A stretch of DNA of 9,112 bases from an archaeon (lineage in GTDB: Archaea > Thermoproteota > Bathyarchaeia > TCS64). The notes beneath the pieces were generated by a model. It was not told the origin of the DNA. It made no database searches and saw only the letters and a program-made list of their open reading frames with translations. Shown in pieces: positions 1-6,491 of this stretch. Each line of letters opens with the position of its first letter. Within the stretch, counting starts at the first letter, position 1. The translations under genes were made by a program, and so were the position numbers. The stretch spans positions 1-9,112 of the forward strand of contig JAHLLU010000061.1 in NCBI GenBank assembly GCA_020444005.1. The letters run 5' to 3'.

Positions 1-919
1 CTGTCATGAAATGCATAGCACCCAATCCGAGGAACAGCGTTAAAATGTAGAATACCCCGATTGCCGCAATAGCGATCACTGTTGATCGTCTTGCATCCGC
101 GGGAGTAGGCACCGTATAGTACCTGATCAACACATGTGGCAAAGCAGCGGTTCCCAGTATTAATGCAAGTGCTAGACTCAGGAAATCCAGTGGGTTCTTG
201 AATTTTATCCCCGGAGCTAGGAACGCGTTTCCATCCATAACTCCACTCGGAGTCGTTAGAGCTGGATTATCCAATATGTTTGAGATAAAATCTACCGGCC
301 CAAGCCCAGTAGCCCAAAGCACTCCTCCTGTTAATGCGACAGCCGCTATCAACAAGAGGAACCCCTTGATGAACTGAACATATGTAGTTGAGACCATTCC
401 TGCTGTCGCAACAATGGTGATAACAAGCGCACCAACTAGTACGACCCCCACCTCGTAGCTTAGCCCAAGCAACGGCTGGACGATTGACCCTGCGCCAACA
501 ATCTGGGGGATCAAATAGAATAGGCTTACAATTAGTGTGCTTACTGCACCTGCTAGTCTTACTCCTTTATCTTCGAGTCTGAAGAGCAGAGCGTCACAGA
601 AAGTGTACTTGCCGCATCGTCTCAAGGGCTCAGCGACGATCAATAGGGCTACGATCCATCCTGCGAGGAAACCGATACTATACAGGAACCCATCGAACCC
701 GAAAAACGCTATCATACCAGCTATTCCAAGGAACGAAGCCGCGGAAAGATAGTCACCAGCAAATGCAATGCCATTTACTAGCCATTTGACGCCTCCGCCA
801 GCCACAAAGTAGTGGCTAGCAGTCTTGACTTGTTTGGCTGCCCAGAAGCTGATGCCTAGGGTTATCGCCGTGATTACTAGGAACAATGCTACAGCTATTG
901 GCTGGAACGTGTACTCCAT
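1..919 (-). CDS. ActP-type sodium:solute (acetate) symporter, C-terminus cut by window edge
   Basis: N-terminal 306 residues of a sodium:solute symporter (SSS family) most like the cation/acetate symporter ActP, which uses the sodium gradient to import acetate or similar short monocarboxylates across the cell membrane. ActP-like landmarks are in order: GDYLSAASFLGI (55-66), GFDGFLYSIGFLAGW (74-88), KYTFCDALLFRL (104-115), AGMVSTTYVQFIKGFLLL (173-190) and LGTAALPHVLIRYYTV (255-270). At least seven hydrophobic helices are visible. Full ActP proteins have about 550 residues, so roughly 40 percent lies beyond position 1. The ATG at 919 directly abuts the stop codon of the DUF485-like gene and has GGTGA five bases ahead, so the two are co-transcribed and probably translationally coupled. 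The family assignment is strong; acetate as the substrate is inferred from motif similarity and the DUF485 partner. Confidence 0.93.
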   Translation of the reverse strand, partial: MEYTFQPIAVALFLVITAITLGISFWAAKQVKTASHYFVAGGGVKWLVNGIAFAGDYLSAASFLGIAGMIAFFGFDGFLYSIGFLAGWIVALLIVAEPLRRCGKYTFCDALLFRLEDKGVRLAGAVSTLIVSLFYLIPQIVGAGSIVQPLLGLSYEVGVVLVGALVITIVATAGMVSTTYVQFIKGFLLLIAAVALTGGVLWATGLGPVDFISNILDNPALTTPSGVMDGNAFLAPGIKFKNPLDFLSLALALILGTAALPHVLIRYYTVPTPADARRSTVIAIAAIGVFYILTLFLGLGAMHFMT

Positions 920-1186
920 CTAGTTCACCCCCGTCTCCACCTGACCGGCGTACCAGTTGTAATACACGGCGATGATTATCGCGGATACGATGATAAGCAT
1001 CCCACCCACAATGCCTACATTCAATCCTAGAACACGCGTCATGAGTATGTTCTTGTTGAATGTGCCAGCGATTGTGAATAGGAAGTAGCCTATTATGTAA
1101 ACTGTGAAGAGTATGAGTCCCATCCTGAAGGTTTTTTTATCCTTCTCCGGGACTGCCATAATATCCTCTGGTTTTTCTTCTGTCAT
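920..1186 (-). CDS. DUF485-like small membrane protein (symporter partner)
   Basis: An 88-residue protein with a polar N-terminus (1-21) and two hydrophobic helices (about 22-41 and 52-73), the size and topology of DUF485 (YjcH-type) proteins, which are encoded just before ActP-type symporters in many genomes. Its exact role is not settled; it is generally taken as an accessory subunit or assembly factor of the transporter. The reading frame stays open upstream to 1345, but that extension runs into the peptidase gene and crosses a TATA element and an oligo-T tract. The ATG at 1186 has GAGG six bases ahead and gives the normal family length, so I chose it. Its stop codon (920-922) touches the symporter start. 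The family call rests on size, topology and neighbourhood more than on residue motifs. Confidence 0.82.
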   Translation of the reverse strand: MTEEKPEDIMAVPEKDKKTFRMGLILFTVYIIGYFLFTIAGTFNKNILMTRVLGLNVGIVGGMLIIVSAIIIAVYYNWYAGQVETGVN

Positions 1187-1194
1187 ATAATGCC

Positions 1195-1207
1195 TCAAAG
1201 AGTTTGA
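1195..1207. promoter_or_regulatory. 13-base palindrome in the leader of the symporter operon
   Basis: TCAAAGAGTTTGA is a perfect 5-3-5 inverted repeat. It lies 9 bases before the DUF485-like start codon and about where transcription should begin if the TATA-like element at 1222-1232 is used. It could be an operator for a dimeric repressor; its right end also contributes to the GAGG ribosome site. No regulator gene is nearby, and short AT-rich palindromes also arise by chance. Confidence 0.3.
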
Positions 1208-1221
1208 ATAACTGCTTATAC

Positions 1222-1232
1222 TGTATATATGA
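1222..1232 (-). promoter_or_regulatory. Probable archaeal TATA box for the DUF485-symporter operon
   Basis: On the minus strand this reads TCATATATACA, about 36-46 bases ahead of the ATG at 1186. Archaeal TATA boxes centre about 26 bases before the transcription start, which would put the start near 1200 and leave a short leader holding the GAGG ribosome site. It lies between the end of the peptidase gene and the operon, where a promoter is needed. Confidence 0.5.
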
Positions 1233-1247
1233 TAAGAGCTTTTCCAG

Positions 1248-1254
1248 AAAAAAA
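1248..1254 (-). terminator. Oligo-T terminator after the M14 peptidase gene
   Basis: Seven T in a row on the minus strand begin 8 bases past the peptidase stop codon. Archaeal RNA polymerase stops at such T-tracts without needing a hairpin. The tract separates the peptidase unit from the symporter operon on the same strand. Confidence 0.55.
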
Positions 1255-1262
1255 TAGGGAAA

Positions 1263-3746
1263 TTAAGCTGCTCCATAATAGATACTATTAAAGAGGAACT
1301 TGAAAGTCGCCCTGTTCTGGTTCCTGAAATGAGGCGGGAAACCAATCATGATAATCACACCATTACCAGCAGGAATCTCAGCAACAGCAGAATGACCACG
1401 CAGATGTTTCTCCCCAAGCACCCAGCCACTGATCAAAGGATCAGCCTCCGGATACCACGCCACAGAGTCACCATTCTTCACGTTAAACACTGGACTATGA
1501 AGGAACATCACGGTCTCTTCACGGTCGAACCCATAACCCGCTGGATGCGTGTTATCAACAAGCACCCTGAGCAGGCTTCCCGGGCAGTAGAACTCCTTAT
1601 CGCTAAGTCCTTCCAGGGGTAACTCTGCTTCTGCCCAAAGCTCCTTGACTGCGTACTCATTCGCCCTATTGAGGGTGATTACAGTTCCGCCTGCATCAAG
1701 GAAGGATAATATCTCCCGGTTTCCTGTTTCCCCAATTCCCTGCGTGTATTTTGGCTCATATTTTGTGGTGTCCATCCATCCTTGTCCTTTCATGCCATCC
1801 ATCATGATGTCTCGATTCAGGTCAGGCACGATCAAGACATCTATCTCCTCATGGAAGCCACCTGCTCTGATATCCTCGGGGTAGAGGTTTACATAATCGA
1901 AACCATACTCATCAAGAACCATTCTGAGCCACCCCTCATCAGCGTTAGGAAGCCAAGCCCTGTATACGCCAATCTTTGGCTTTACAATCTCAAAAATTTC
2001 ATCACTAGGCTCTTCTATTCCAATGAACTCCAAGCCAAGAGAATCAGCTAGTTCATCAAGCAGTTTGCCTATCCCGGGTTTTGCTTCGATGATAAACGCT
2101 CCAGGGCTGATGACCTCCTCATCAAGCTCGGTCTCGAATATCGCTCTGTAAACAGTATAATCTTCATCGAGAAGCCTGTTTATTGCTTTCGCGGCATAGT
2201 TGGGGGTTGGGTCAAGAACATAGTATTTTCCTTCTCCACTGATGTATCCCGGTTCAAGTTCTGGCACATCAATTATCTCAAGTGCTGCGTCAAATTCGCC
2301 TTTGATTTCGACTACTTCTACTCCCAGTTGGAGACTCAATGTGTGTCCGGTAACATCATAAGGTACTTTTGGCGGCATATCCGGTGATTCCCTGAGATCA
2401 GGATAGACTTGTTTCTCTAGAAGGGCTTTTGCGAATCGTCCATATGGTTGGGCATATCTGATGAAATAGCTTCCAGCAGGATACTCTACACCGTCTGCTG
2501 TGAAAGGCTCCACAGCCTTATCTACATCGACGTCACCCATCCTGAGAACCCAGACGAGCTCCGTAATAGCCGCAGGGTCACGCTGTGCAGCTGGGATAAC
2601 AAATCCATATGGACCATTCACTGGATTCAATGCTCTTCTACCCATCTCAACTGTTCCCCTGAGCCACCGTTTTCTGAACTTTGCCGCTGTTTGGAGACAC
2701 GCCATCGCTGCAGTGAACTCGTAGTCAACTATGTCTCTGAGGGTCCATCGTCCTCCCTCCCAAGGGATTGGATGGTTCCAGCGAGCCTCATGTGGGTTGA
2801 AGCCCTGTCTTCCCTCTAGTTGGTCTTTTCTTAACTCAATTGGAGACGCGATATCTACGGAAGCAGCCTCAGAGAGAATCCTGATACCACCATGATAGTG
2901 CTGATATGCCCTTGCAGGCGTCCAGCCGTCAAATACCCAGTGAACCGCTACACCTCCTTTTCCCTCTCTTGCTAAGGCATCGGCCATGCTGATTCCCATG
3001 AAGTTGACTCCACTCTGTAGTATCGGATCAACATTGGGCTCCATTGGGTCAATGAATGGAGGCACATAGAATCTGGGGCCTGTCTTTCCCATCTGGTGTA
3101 TGTCGTAGACTATCTGGGGGTGCCATACGTTATGGACTTTGGTGATTGTGTGCTGTGTTTCTTTCAGTGTGAACATGTACCAGTCTCGGTTATTATCATG
3201 TCCAGCATACTTGTGGTAAACAAATGGAGGCCCACTGCCCTCATATTTTGTACCCAGATACTTCTCATACCACTCTACAACCATCCTGTTCCCATCAGGG
3301 TTCAAGGAAGGAACAAGCAAGAAGACCACATTATCAAGAATCTCCTTAACCTCAGTGGATTCACTTGTAGCCAACTCATAAACAAGCTCCATGCTCATCT
3401 GGCTACCGCCAACCTCTGTACTGTGAATACTGCAGCTAATCATACACACAGTCTTACCCTTCTCAATCAACTCAGCGACTTCCTCATCACTAAGCTCGAC
3501 AGGGTTGCTCAGCTTTCTCTGAATCATCCGTAGCTCATCAAGATTAGCAATGTTTTCTGGGCTGGAAACCGTGGCTAAAAGGAACGGATTACCCATAGTT
3601 GTTTCACCAAGGTCCTCAACGATTACTCGTGGAGAAGCCTCGCCTACTTTTTGGAAATATTCAACTATCTCAGGCCAGTCAGCCAGTTTTTTATCGGTGC
3701 CAACTAAAAACCCAAGATGCTCCTTGGGCGATATAATAGATGTCAT
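1263..3746 (-). CDS. Large M14-family zinc carboxypeptidase with C-terminal amidotransferase-like region
   Basis: An 827-residue zinc metallopeptidase of family M14 (carboxypeptidase A type), expected to remove C-terminal residues from peptides or process a related amide. The zinc site is complete: H108 and E111 in the HSTE motif, and H217 in YDIHQMG. NPDGNRM (149-155) and HDNNRDWY (183-190) match the family's substrate-binding region, and E293 in RILSEA fits the catalytic glutamate. The catalytic domain spans about residues 20-360. A region from about 590 to 820 (YRAWLPNADEGW, then DVLIVPDLN, then FLDAGGTVITLN) resembles the class I amidotransferase-like fold attached to large bacterial M14 proteins. 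I see no signal peptide or membrane helix, so the protein is probably cytosolic, unlike many exported relatives. The ATG at 3746 lacks a ribosome site, consistent with a short-leader mRNA. The gene is a single unit with a divergent neighbour. Family assignment is firm; the substrate is unknown. Confidence 0.92.
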   Translation of the reverse strand: MTSIISPKEHLGFLVGTDKKLADWPEIVEYFQKVGEASPRVIVEDLGETTMGNPFLLATVSSPENIANLDELRMIQRKLSNPVELSDEEVAELIEKGKTVCMISCSIHSTEVGGSQMSMELVYELATSESTEVKEILDNVVFLLVPSLNPDGNRMVVEWYEKYLGTKYEGSGPPFVYHKYAGHDNNRDWYMFTLKETQHTITKVHNVWHPQIVYDIHQMGKTGPRFYVPPFIDPMEPNVDPILQSGVNFMGISMADALAREGKGGVAVHWVFDGWTPARAYQHYHGGIRILSEAASVDIASPIELRKDQLEGRQGFNPHEARWNHPIPWEGGRWTLRDIVDYEFTAAMACLQTAAKFRKRWLRGTVEMGRRALNPVNGPYGFVIPAAQRDPAAITELVWVLRMGDVDVDKAVEPFTADGVEYPAGSYFIRYAQPYGRFAKALLEKQVYPDLRESPDMPPKVPYDVTGHTLSLQLGVEVVEIKGEFDAALEIIDVPELEPGYISGEGKYYVLDPTPNYAAKAINRLLDEDYTVYRAIFETELDEEVISPGAFIIEAKPGIGKLLDELADSLGLEFIGIEEPSDEIFEIVKPKIGVYRAWLPNADEGWLRMVLDEYGFDYVNLYPEDIRAGGFHEEIDVLIVPDLNRDIMMDGMKGQGWMDTTKYEPKYTQGIGETGNREILSFLDAGGTVITLNRANEYAVKELWAEAELPLEGLSDKEFYCPGSLLRVLVDNTHPAGYGFDREETVMFLHSPVFNVKNGDSVAWYPEADPLISGWVLGEKHLRGHSAVAEIPAGNGVIIMIGFPPHFRNQNRATFKFLFNSIYYGAA

Positions 3747-3779
3747 ACTTGAAACTAGATTATTCTACTAGTTAAGCTC

Positions 3780-3792
3780 GACGAATAAACCT
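3780..3792. promoter_or_regulatory. Possible shared divergent promoter element
   Basis: The 74-base gap between the divergent genes holds GACGAATAAACCT, whose AATAAA core (3784-3789) reads TTTATT on the other strand. It lies almost exactly midway between the two start codons, about 32-43 bases from each, the distance expected of an archaeal TATA element with a short leader. Neither downstream gene has a clear ribosome site. The match to a TATA consensus is weak, so this is a suggestion from position. Confidence 0.3.
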
Positions 3793-3820
3793 AAGAACAT
3801 GGTACCGTATAGCTACGTTA

Positions 3821-4300
3821 ATGGATGAAGACAACTGGGATAACTTGGACGAAGAAGAGGATGAAGAAGTCGATTTCTCTGAACCAGAAACAACCACGTC
3901 CACAGAACCTACAAGCAACGACTACATGGCTGGGGCAATACTCGCCAATGGCATAATATGGCTATGGCTTCAGTCCCTGCAGATGTTCAGTGGCTTCACC
4001 AGTAGAATAAGTCCAAGCATTCTAGCTGACTTCACCGCGGTTACCATCGTAGTCGCTGGATTCATCTCATCCCAACAAGTAGCAAAAAGAAGTGAACGTA
4101 ACCAGTTGATCGTTGCATTACGGTCAGCTTTGTATTCTTGGGCTGGGTCCTTATTCATGATGCTTACTTCTCCAAATGCATCAATTACCTTCTCCTTGAT
4201 TCTGCTTGTTTGTTTACTGGCTGGCGGTGTCCTAGGTAGCTATATGTTGATCCAAATGAGGATAAATGAACGAAAAAGAAAGCTTCAGGCAAGTTCTTAA
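3821..4300 (+). CDS. Unrecognised four-helix membrane protein with acidic N-terminal tail
   Basis: I do not recognise this 159-residue protein. The first 33 residues are very acidic and then Ser/Thr-rich (DEEEDEEVDFSEPE, then TTTSTEPTS), so probably disordered. Four hydrophobic helices follow at about 36-57, 65-86, 98-116 and 121-145. Basic residues sit in the middle loop (KRSERN, 89-94) and at the C-terminus (RINERKRK, 147-154), which by the positive-inside rule places both ends and that loop in the cytoplasm. The ATG at 3821 has no ribosome site and the leader is short. The gene is divergent from the M14 peptidase and lies 39 bases ahead of another small acidic protein on the same strand, with which it may be co-transcribed. 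No catalytic motif is visible; a scaffold or membrane-adaptor role is possible but unsupported. Confidence 0.75.
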   Translation: MDEDNWDNLDEEEDEEVDFSEPETTTSTEPTSNDYMAGAILANGIIWLWLQSLQMFSGFTSRISPSILADFTAVTIVVAGFISSQQVAKRSERNQLIVALRSALYSWAGSLFMMLTSPNASITFSLILLVCLLAGGVLGSYMLIQMRINERKRKLQASS

Positions 4301-4339
4301 ATCCGCCACCAATTAGAATAGATCAAACTCGTGAGTGCC

Positions 4340-4729
4340 ATGTTTTGGGACGAAGAAATAACACAAGAAGAAGAGGAAGAAATCATCGAGTGGATCGCAC
4401 GCGAGTTCTATAAATACGGTTTAGAAACAGCTGGGATCATGTTTCTTGAAAGCCTGAAACCCATTAGTAGATATGGTTCAAGCATGGGTCAGATATTCAT
4501 CTCGCCTATGTTGCCCATTTTAGGCGACAACCTGATGATGAAGGGTGATAAAGCAATGCGTGTTTTCGAGAGAGATGAGAATGTTGAGAAGCTTATTCAG
4601 CGACTAGAAGATATGGCTGTTAACGGCATTGAAGATGAGAAGGAAACAAAAGAAGAGCCTAGTAACAAGGAAGATGAGGAAGTAGTTACGGAAGAGAAAA
4701 AGGGGTGGAGGAGATACCTTCCCTTTTAG
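4340..4729 (+). CDS. Unrecognised small acidic protein with amphipathic core
   Basis: I do not recognise this 129-residue protein. An acidic N-terminal helix (ITQEEEEEIIEW) leads into a largely hydrophobic or amphipathic stretch (about 23-67; FYKYGLETAGIMFLESLKP, then MGQIFISPMLPILG) that may contact the membrane. A predicted helix with alternating charges follows (about 68-95), then a disordered Glu/Lys-rich tail (about 98-122), ending in the conserved-looking GWRRYLPF. An in-frame GTG at 4331 would add three residues. I prefer the ATG at 4340 because the GTGA at 4331-4334 then acts as a ribosome site five bases ahead, the same arrangement as at the symporter start. It follows the four-helix membrane protein by 39 bases on the same strand. 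Both proteins carry long acidic tails, so they may bind a common partner; this is inference. Confidence 0.72.
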   Translation: MFWDEEITQEEEEEIIEWIAREFYKYGLETAGIMFLESLKPISRYGSSMGQIFISPMLPILGDNLMMKGDKAMRVFERDENVEKLIQRLEDMAVNGIEDEKETKEEPSNKEDEEVVTEEKKGWRRYLPF

Positions 4730-4847
4730 TATATTGATTGATAATTCTCGAGATATTGTAATAAACATGCAATAAACAAGTTAATCTCAAAAAACAAGAA
4801 TATCATTAAACACCATACATAAAAACAATTTTAGCCTTTATTTCTCC

Positions 4848-4853
4848 TTTTTT
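4848..4853 (+). terminator. Possible oligo-T terminator after the small acidic protein gene
   Basis: Six T in a row, preceded by another T-rich stretch (TTTATTTCTCC), lie about 120 bases past the stop at 4729 and 75 bases before the next TATA element. The distance from the gene makes the assignment uncertain, since the region is T-rich in general. Confidence 0.3.
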
Positions 4854-4917
4854 AAGCTCTATCCTACAAAAAACATGATCTAGAGACCTAAAAATGTCAT
4901 AAAAATGGCTATATTTG

Positions 4918-4937
4918 AAAAAAGTATTATATATACT
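4918..4937 (+). promoter_or_regulatory. Strong archaeal promoter (A-rich BRE plus TATA box) of the four-gene operon
   Basis: An A-run (AAAAAAG) followed by TATTATATATACTT is a close match to the archaeal BRE/TATA arrangement. Transcription would start about 25 bases further on, near 4957-4960, leaving a leader of roughly 90 bases before the ATG at 5051. This is the best promoter match in the window, and it stands directly ahead of the longest plus-strand operon. Confidence 0.65.
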
Positions 4938-4965
4938 TAGCAATTATACTGAATTAAGTCTATCC

Positions 4966-5022
4966 TTCATCGTGAGTAGCCCGTATGTTGCAATAGCGAT
5001 TATTATAGGTCTTCACGGTGAA
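4966..5022. promoter_or_regulatory. Two copies of an 11-base near-palindrome in the operon leader
   Basis: TTCATCGTGAG (4966-4976) and TTCACGGTGAA (5012-5022) are copies of TTCAYSGTGAR, with centres 46 bases apart. The second is a perfect inverted repeat around a central G. The similarity extends outside the core: CTTCATCGTGAGTAGCC against CTTCACGGTGAATAGGC, 13 of 17 bases identical. Both lie downstream of the predicted transcription start, so a dimeric regulator bound there would be expected to block transcription. A role in the RNA is less likely, because the stems have only four pairs with a three-base loop. Confidence 0.4.
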
Positions 5023-5037
5023 TAGGCTAAAATAAAC

Positions 5038-5043
5038 GGAAGG
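5038..5043 (+). promoter_or_regulatory. Ribosome binding site GGAAGG of the first operon gene
   Basis: GGAAGG lies seven bases ahead of the ATG at 5051. It confirms that start and, unlike the other first genes here, shows translation of a leadered mRNA. Confidence 0.6.
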
Positions 5044-5050
5044 AAAAACA

Positions 5051-5833
5051 ATGGCAATTATAGTAGAAGGACGGTTGATGAGCTTCATTTTGATGGTTAT
5101 CTTCTTCGTCCTAATGTACTACTTCATGTCGATTAACAAAGACGAACAATATACTATCAGAGCAATGCCAGCACTACAAGCCATACCTGAAGCCGTAGGA
5201 AGAGCAGCCGAGATGGGTCGCCCAGTTCTATGGACTCCAGGTATATCTGGTGCATTGAACAACTCATCGCAAGGGCCACAGATTCTTGCCGCTATCAGCG
5301 TCCTCGAGTATGTAACAGAGGAATGTGTCAAGGCTGGTGTACATCTTCAAGCGATTGTACCACTACCAGACGCACTACCCCTTATCGAGGAAACGATGAG
5401 AACAGCTTATCTCCGTGAAGGTAAGCCCGAGGAGTTCGACCCAGATCAGATTACTTTCATCTCAGAGCAGTCACCTTACCTAAGCGCGACTTTAGGCTAC
5501 ATGCAGAGATATGAGCCTGCGTCAAACATATTGGTCGGTGGCTTCTACTACGAAGCTGTAGTCCTTGGTGAAGCGGGTAACCACATTGGAGCGATGCAGA
5601 TCGGTGGAACAAACAACACCCACCAGATGCCTTTCCTCGTAGCAACATGTGACTACATGCTGCTAGCAGAGGAGCTTTTCGCTGCAGGTGCGGCTATCAG
5701 CCAGAACCGTGATATGCTTGGTTCCATCAAAGGAGAGGACTTCATGAAAGTTGTCTTGGTAGCAATTACAGGTATTGGCTTCATACTAGGTGCACTCAAC
5801 ATAACAATAATTGCTGACCTGTTAGGAATGTGA
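5051..5833 (+). CDS. DUF6754-like membrane-anchored protein (four-gene operon, gene 1)
   Basis: A 260-residue protein built from an N-terminal membrane helix (9-27), a soluble alpha/beta-looking domain (about 35-230) and a C-terminal membrane helix (about 233-256). The soluble part resembles DUF6754: RAAEMGRPVLWTPG (51-64), a small-residue stretch NILVGGFYYEAVVLGEAG (159-176), then AMQIGG (181-186) and DYMLLAEELFAAGAAI (201-216). The conserved Gly-rich turns suggest a Rossmann-like fold, but I see no complete nucleotide-binding or catalytic motif. Charges around the first helix are too few to decide which side of the membrane the domain faces. It is the first gene of an operon of four membrane proteins behind a strong promoter. 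The next start follows its TGA by six bases. Function unknown; the domain name is from memory of family features. Confidence 0.8.
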   Translation: MAIIVEGRLMSFILMVIFFVLMYYFMSINKDEQYTIRAMPALQAIPEAVGRAAEMGRPVLWTPGISGALNNSSQGPQILAAISVLEYVTEECVKAGVHLQAIVPLPDALPLIEETMRTAYLREGKPEEFDPDQITFISEQSPYLSATLGYMQRYEPASNILVGGFYYEAVVLGEAGNHIGAMQIGGTNNTHQMPFLVATCDYMLLAEELFAAGAAISQNRDMLGSIKGEDFMKVVLVAITGIGFILGALNITIIADLLGM

Positions 5834-5839
5834 TGAAAA

Positions 5840-6490
5840 ATGTCGAATGTATTGAAACAAGAAGCCGTATACGCGTTAACAGGAATAGTTACCATCTTAA
5901 TGCTAGTTGAATACTTCTTCTTCGCAGATACTCAGGTCTGGGCTGAGACAATCCGAACATGGGCTGTTATTATCTTTAACATCTCTCTCGGTCTAGGAGC
6001 CGCAAGGCTGCTAATCTCGCACAGCGCAAGAGTATCAAAGAAGGGTAGAGACTGGCAATTCAGTGGATTACTACTCGGGTTTTTCGCGGTAATGCTTCTT
6101 ACTGGATTCGCAGGTTACATCATGACAGGTGTACAGACAACCAACGGGATTTACAACTGGATGTTTAACTACATCTATACGCCACTAGGTGCCACATTGT
6201 ACCCAATTACCGGTTTCTATATTTTCTCAGCAGCTTATCGTGCATTCAGAGCAAGAAACATAGACGCAGCCCTCATGCTAATTGCAGGCTGCTTCGTCAT
6301 GCTCAAGAACGCACCAGTTGGTGAGGCAATATGGATCGGTTTTGCTACTATTGGTAACTGGTTCCAGTTCACTGGACAAGTACCAGGAATGAGGACATTC
6401 GCAATTGTAGGCGCATTAGGCCTGATTGCATATGGCTTTAGAGCACTACTGGGTAAAGAGCGTGGATTCTACGCGGGAGGCGGCGAGTAA
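5840..6490 (+). CDS. Six-helix membrane protein of the four-gene operon (gene 2)
   Basis: A 216-residue integral membrane protein with about six helices (roughly 10-28, 40-59, 74-96, 113-133, 142-158 and 186-203). Basic loops ARVSKKGR (63-70) and YRAFRARN (133-140) and the tail LLGKERGF (203-210) should be cytoplasmic, which puts both ends inside. The segment YTPLGATLYPITGFYIFSAA (113-132) running into YRAFRARN, and the final ALG...RALLGKERGFYAGG (192-214), resemble a family I have seen beside DUF6754 proteins in other genomes, without a known function. The ATG at 5840 has GTGA (5830-5833) six bases ahead, overlapping the previous stop, so translation is probably coupled. No transporter signature or heme- or metal-binding motif is evident. 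A membrane partner for the anchored domains of genes 1 and 3 is the natural reading. Confidence 0.82.
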   Translation: MSNVLKQEAVYALTGIVTILMLVEYFFFADTQVWAETIRTWAVIIFNISLGLGAARLLISHSARVSKKGRDWQFSGLLLGFFAVMLLTGFAGYIMTGVQTTNGIYNWMFNYIYTPLGATLYPITGFYIFSAAYRAFRARNIDAALMLIAGCFVMLKNAPVGEAIWIGFATIGNWFQFTGQVPGMRTFAIVGALGLIAYGFRALLGKERGFYAGGGE

Positions 6491-6491
6491 A

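Larger units (their letters stand above)
4730..5050. other. Gene-free AT-rich region of 321 bases with promoter and leader
   Basis: No convincing coding frame or RNA gene is visible on either strand. The first part (4730-4910) is very AT-rich with scattered A- and T-runs, including TTTTTT at 4848-4853, which may end transcription from the upstream gene pair. The second part carries the TATA element, the leader and the ribosome site of the four-gene operon, listed separately. The leader of about 90 bases is long for this window, where other first genes have short leaders, which suggests added regulation. Confidence 0.6.

Noticed and set aside
1187..1345. N-terminal extension of the DUF485-like protein
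   Set aside because: It would overlap the peptidase gene and pass through the TATA element and oligo-T tract; the ATG at 1186 has GAGG ahead and gives the usual length.
2448..2819. Open frame of 123 codons on the plus strand
   Set aside because: Antisense to the peptidase gene, with unnatural composition; a by-product of the real gene's codons.
3096..3533. Open frame of 145 codons on the plus strand
   Set aside because: It lies wholly antisense to the catalytic core of the M14 peptidase, has Cys-rich and low-complexity composition and no family resemblance.
4730..4917. Possible small RNA, CRISPR or repeat element in the AT-rich gap
   Set aside because: I found no regularly spaced repeats, tRNA-like arms or stable GC stems; only scattered A- and T-runs and a short AATAAACA-type repetition.
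4985..4996. Tiny open frame (ATG TTG CAA TAG) in the operon leader
   Set aside because: Three codons without a ribosome site are expected by chance in a leader of this length.
5012..5022. RNA hairpin or riboswitch reading of the leader palindrome
   Set aside because: The stem would have only four base pairs around three bases, too weak for a riboswitch; an operator is the simpler reading.
6426..6491. N-terminal extension of operon gene 3
   Set aside because: It overlaps the end of gene 2; the ATG at 6492 has a GGGAGG site and gives a normal signal-anchor N-terminus.
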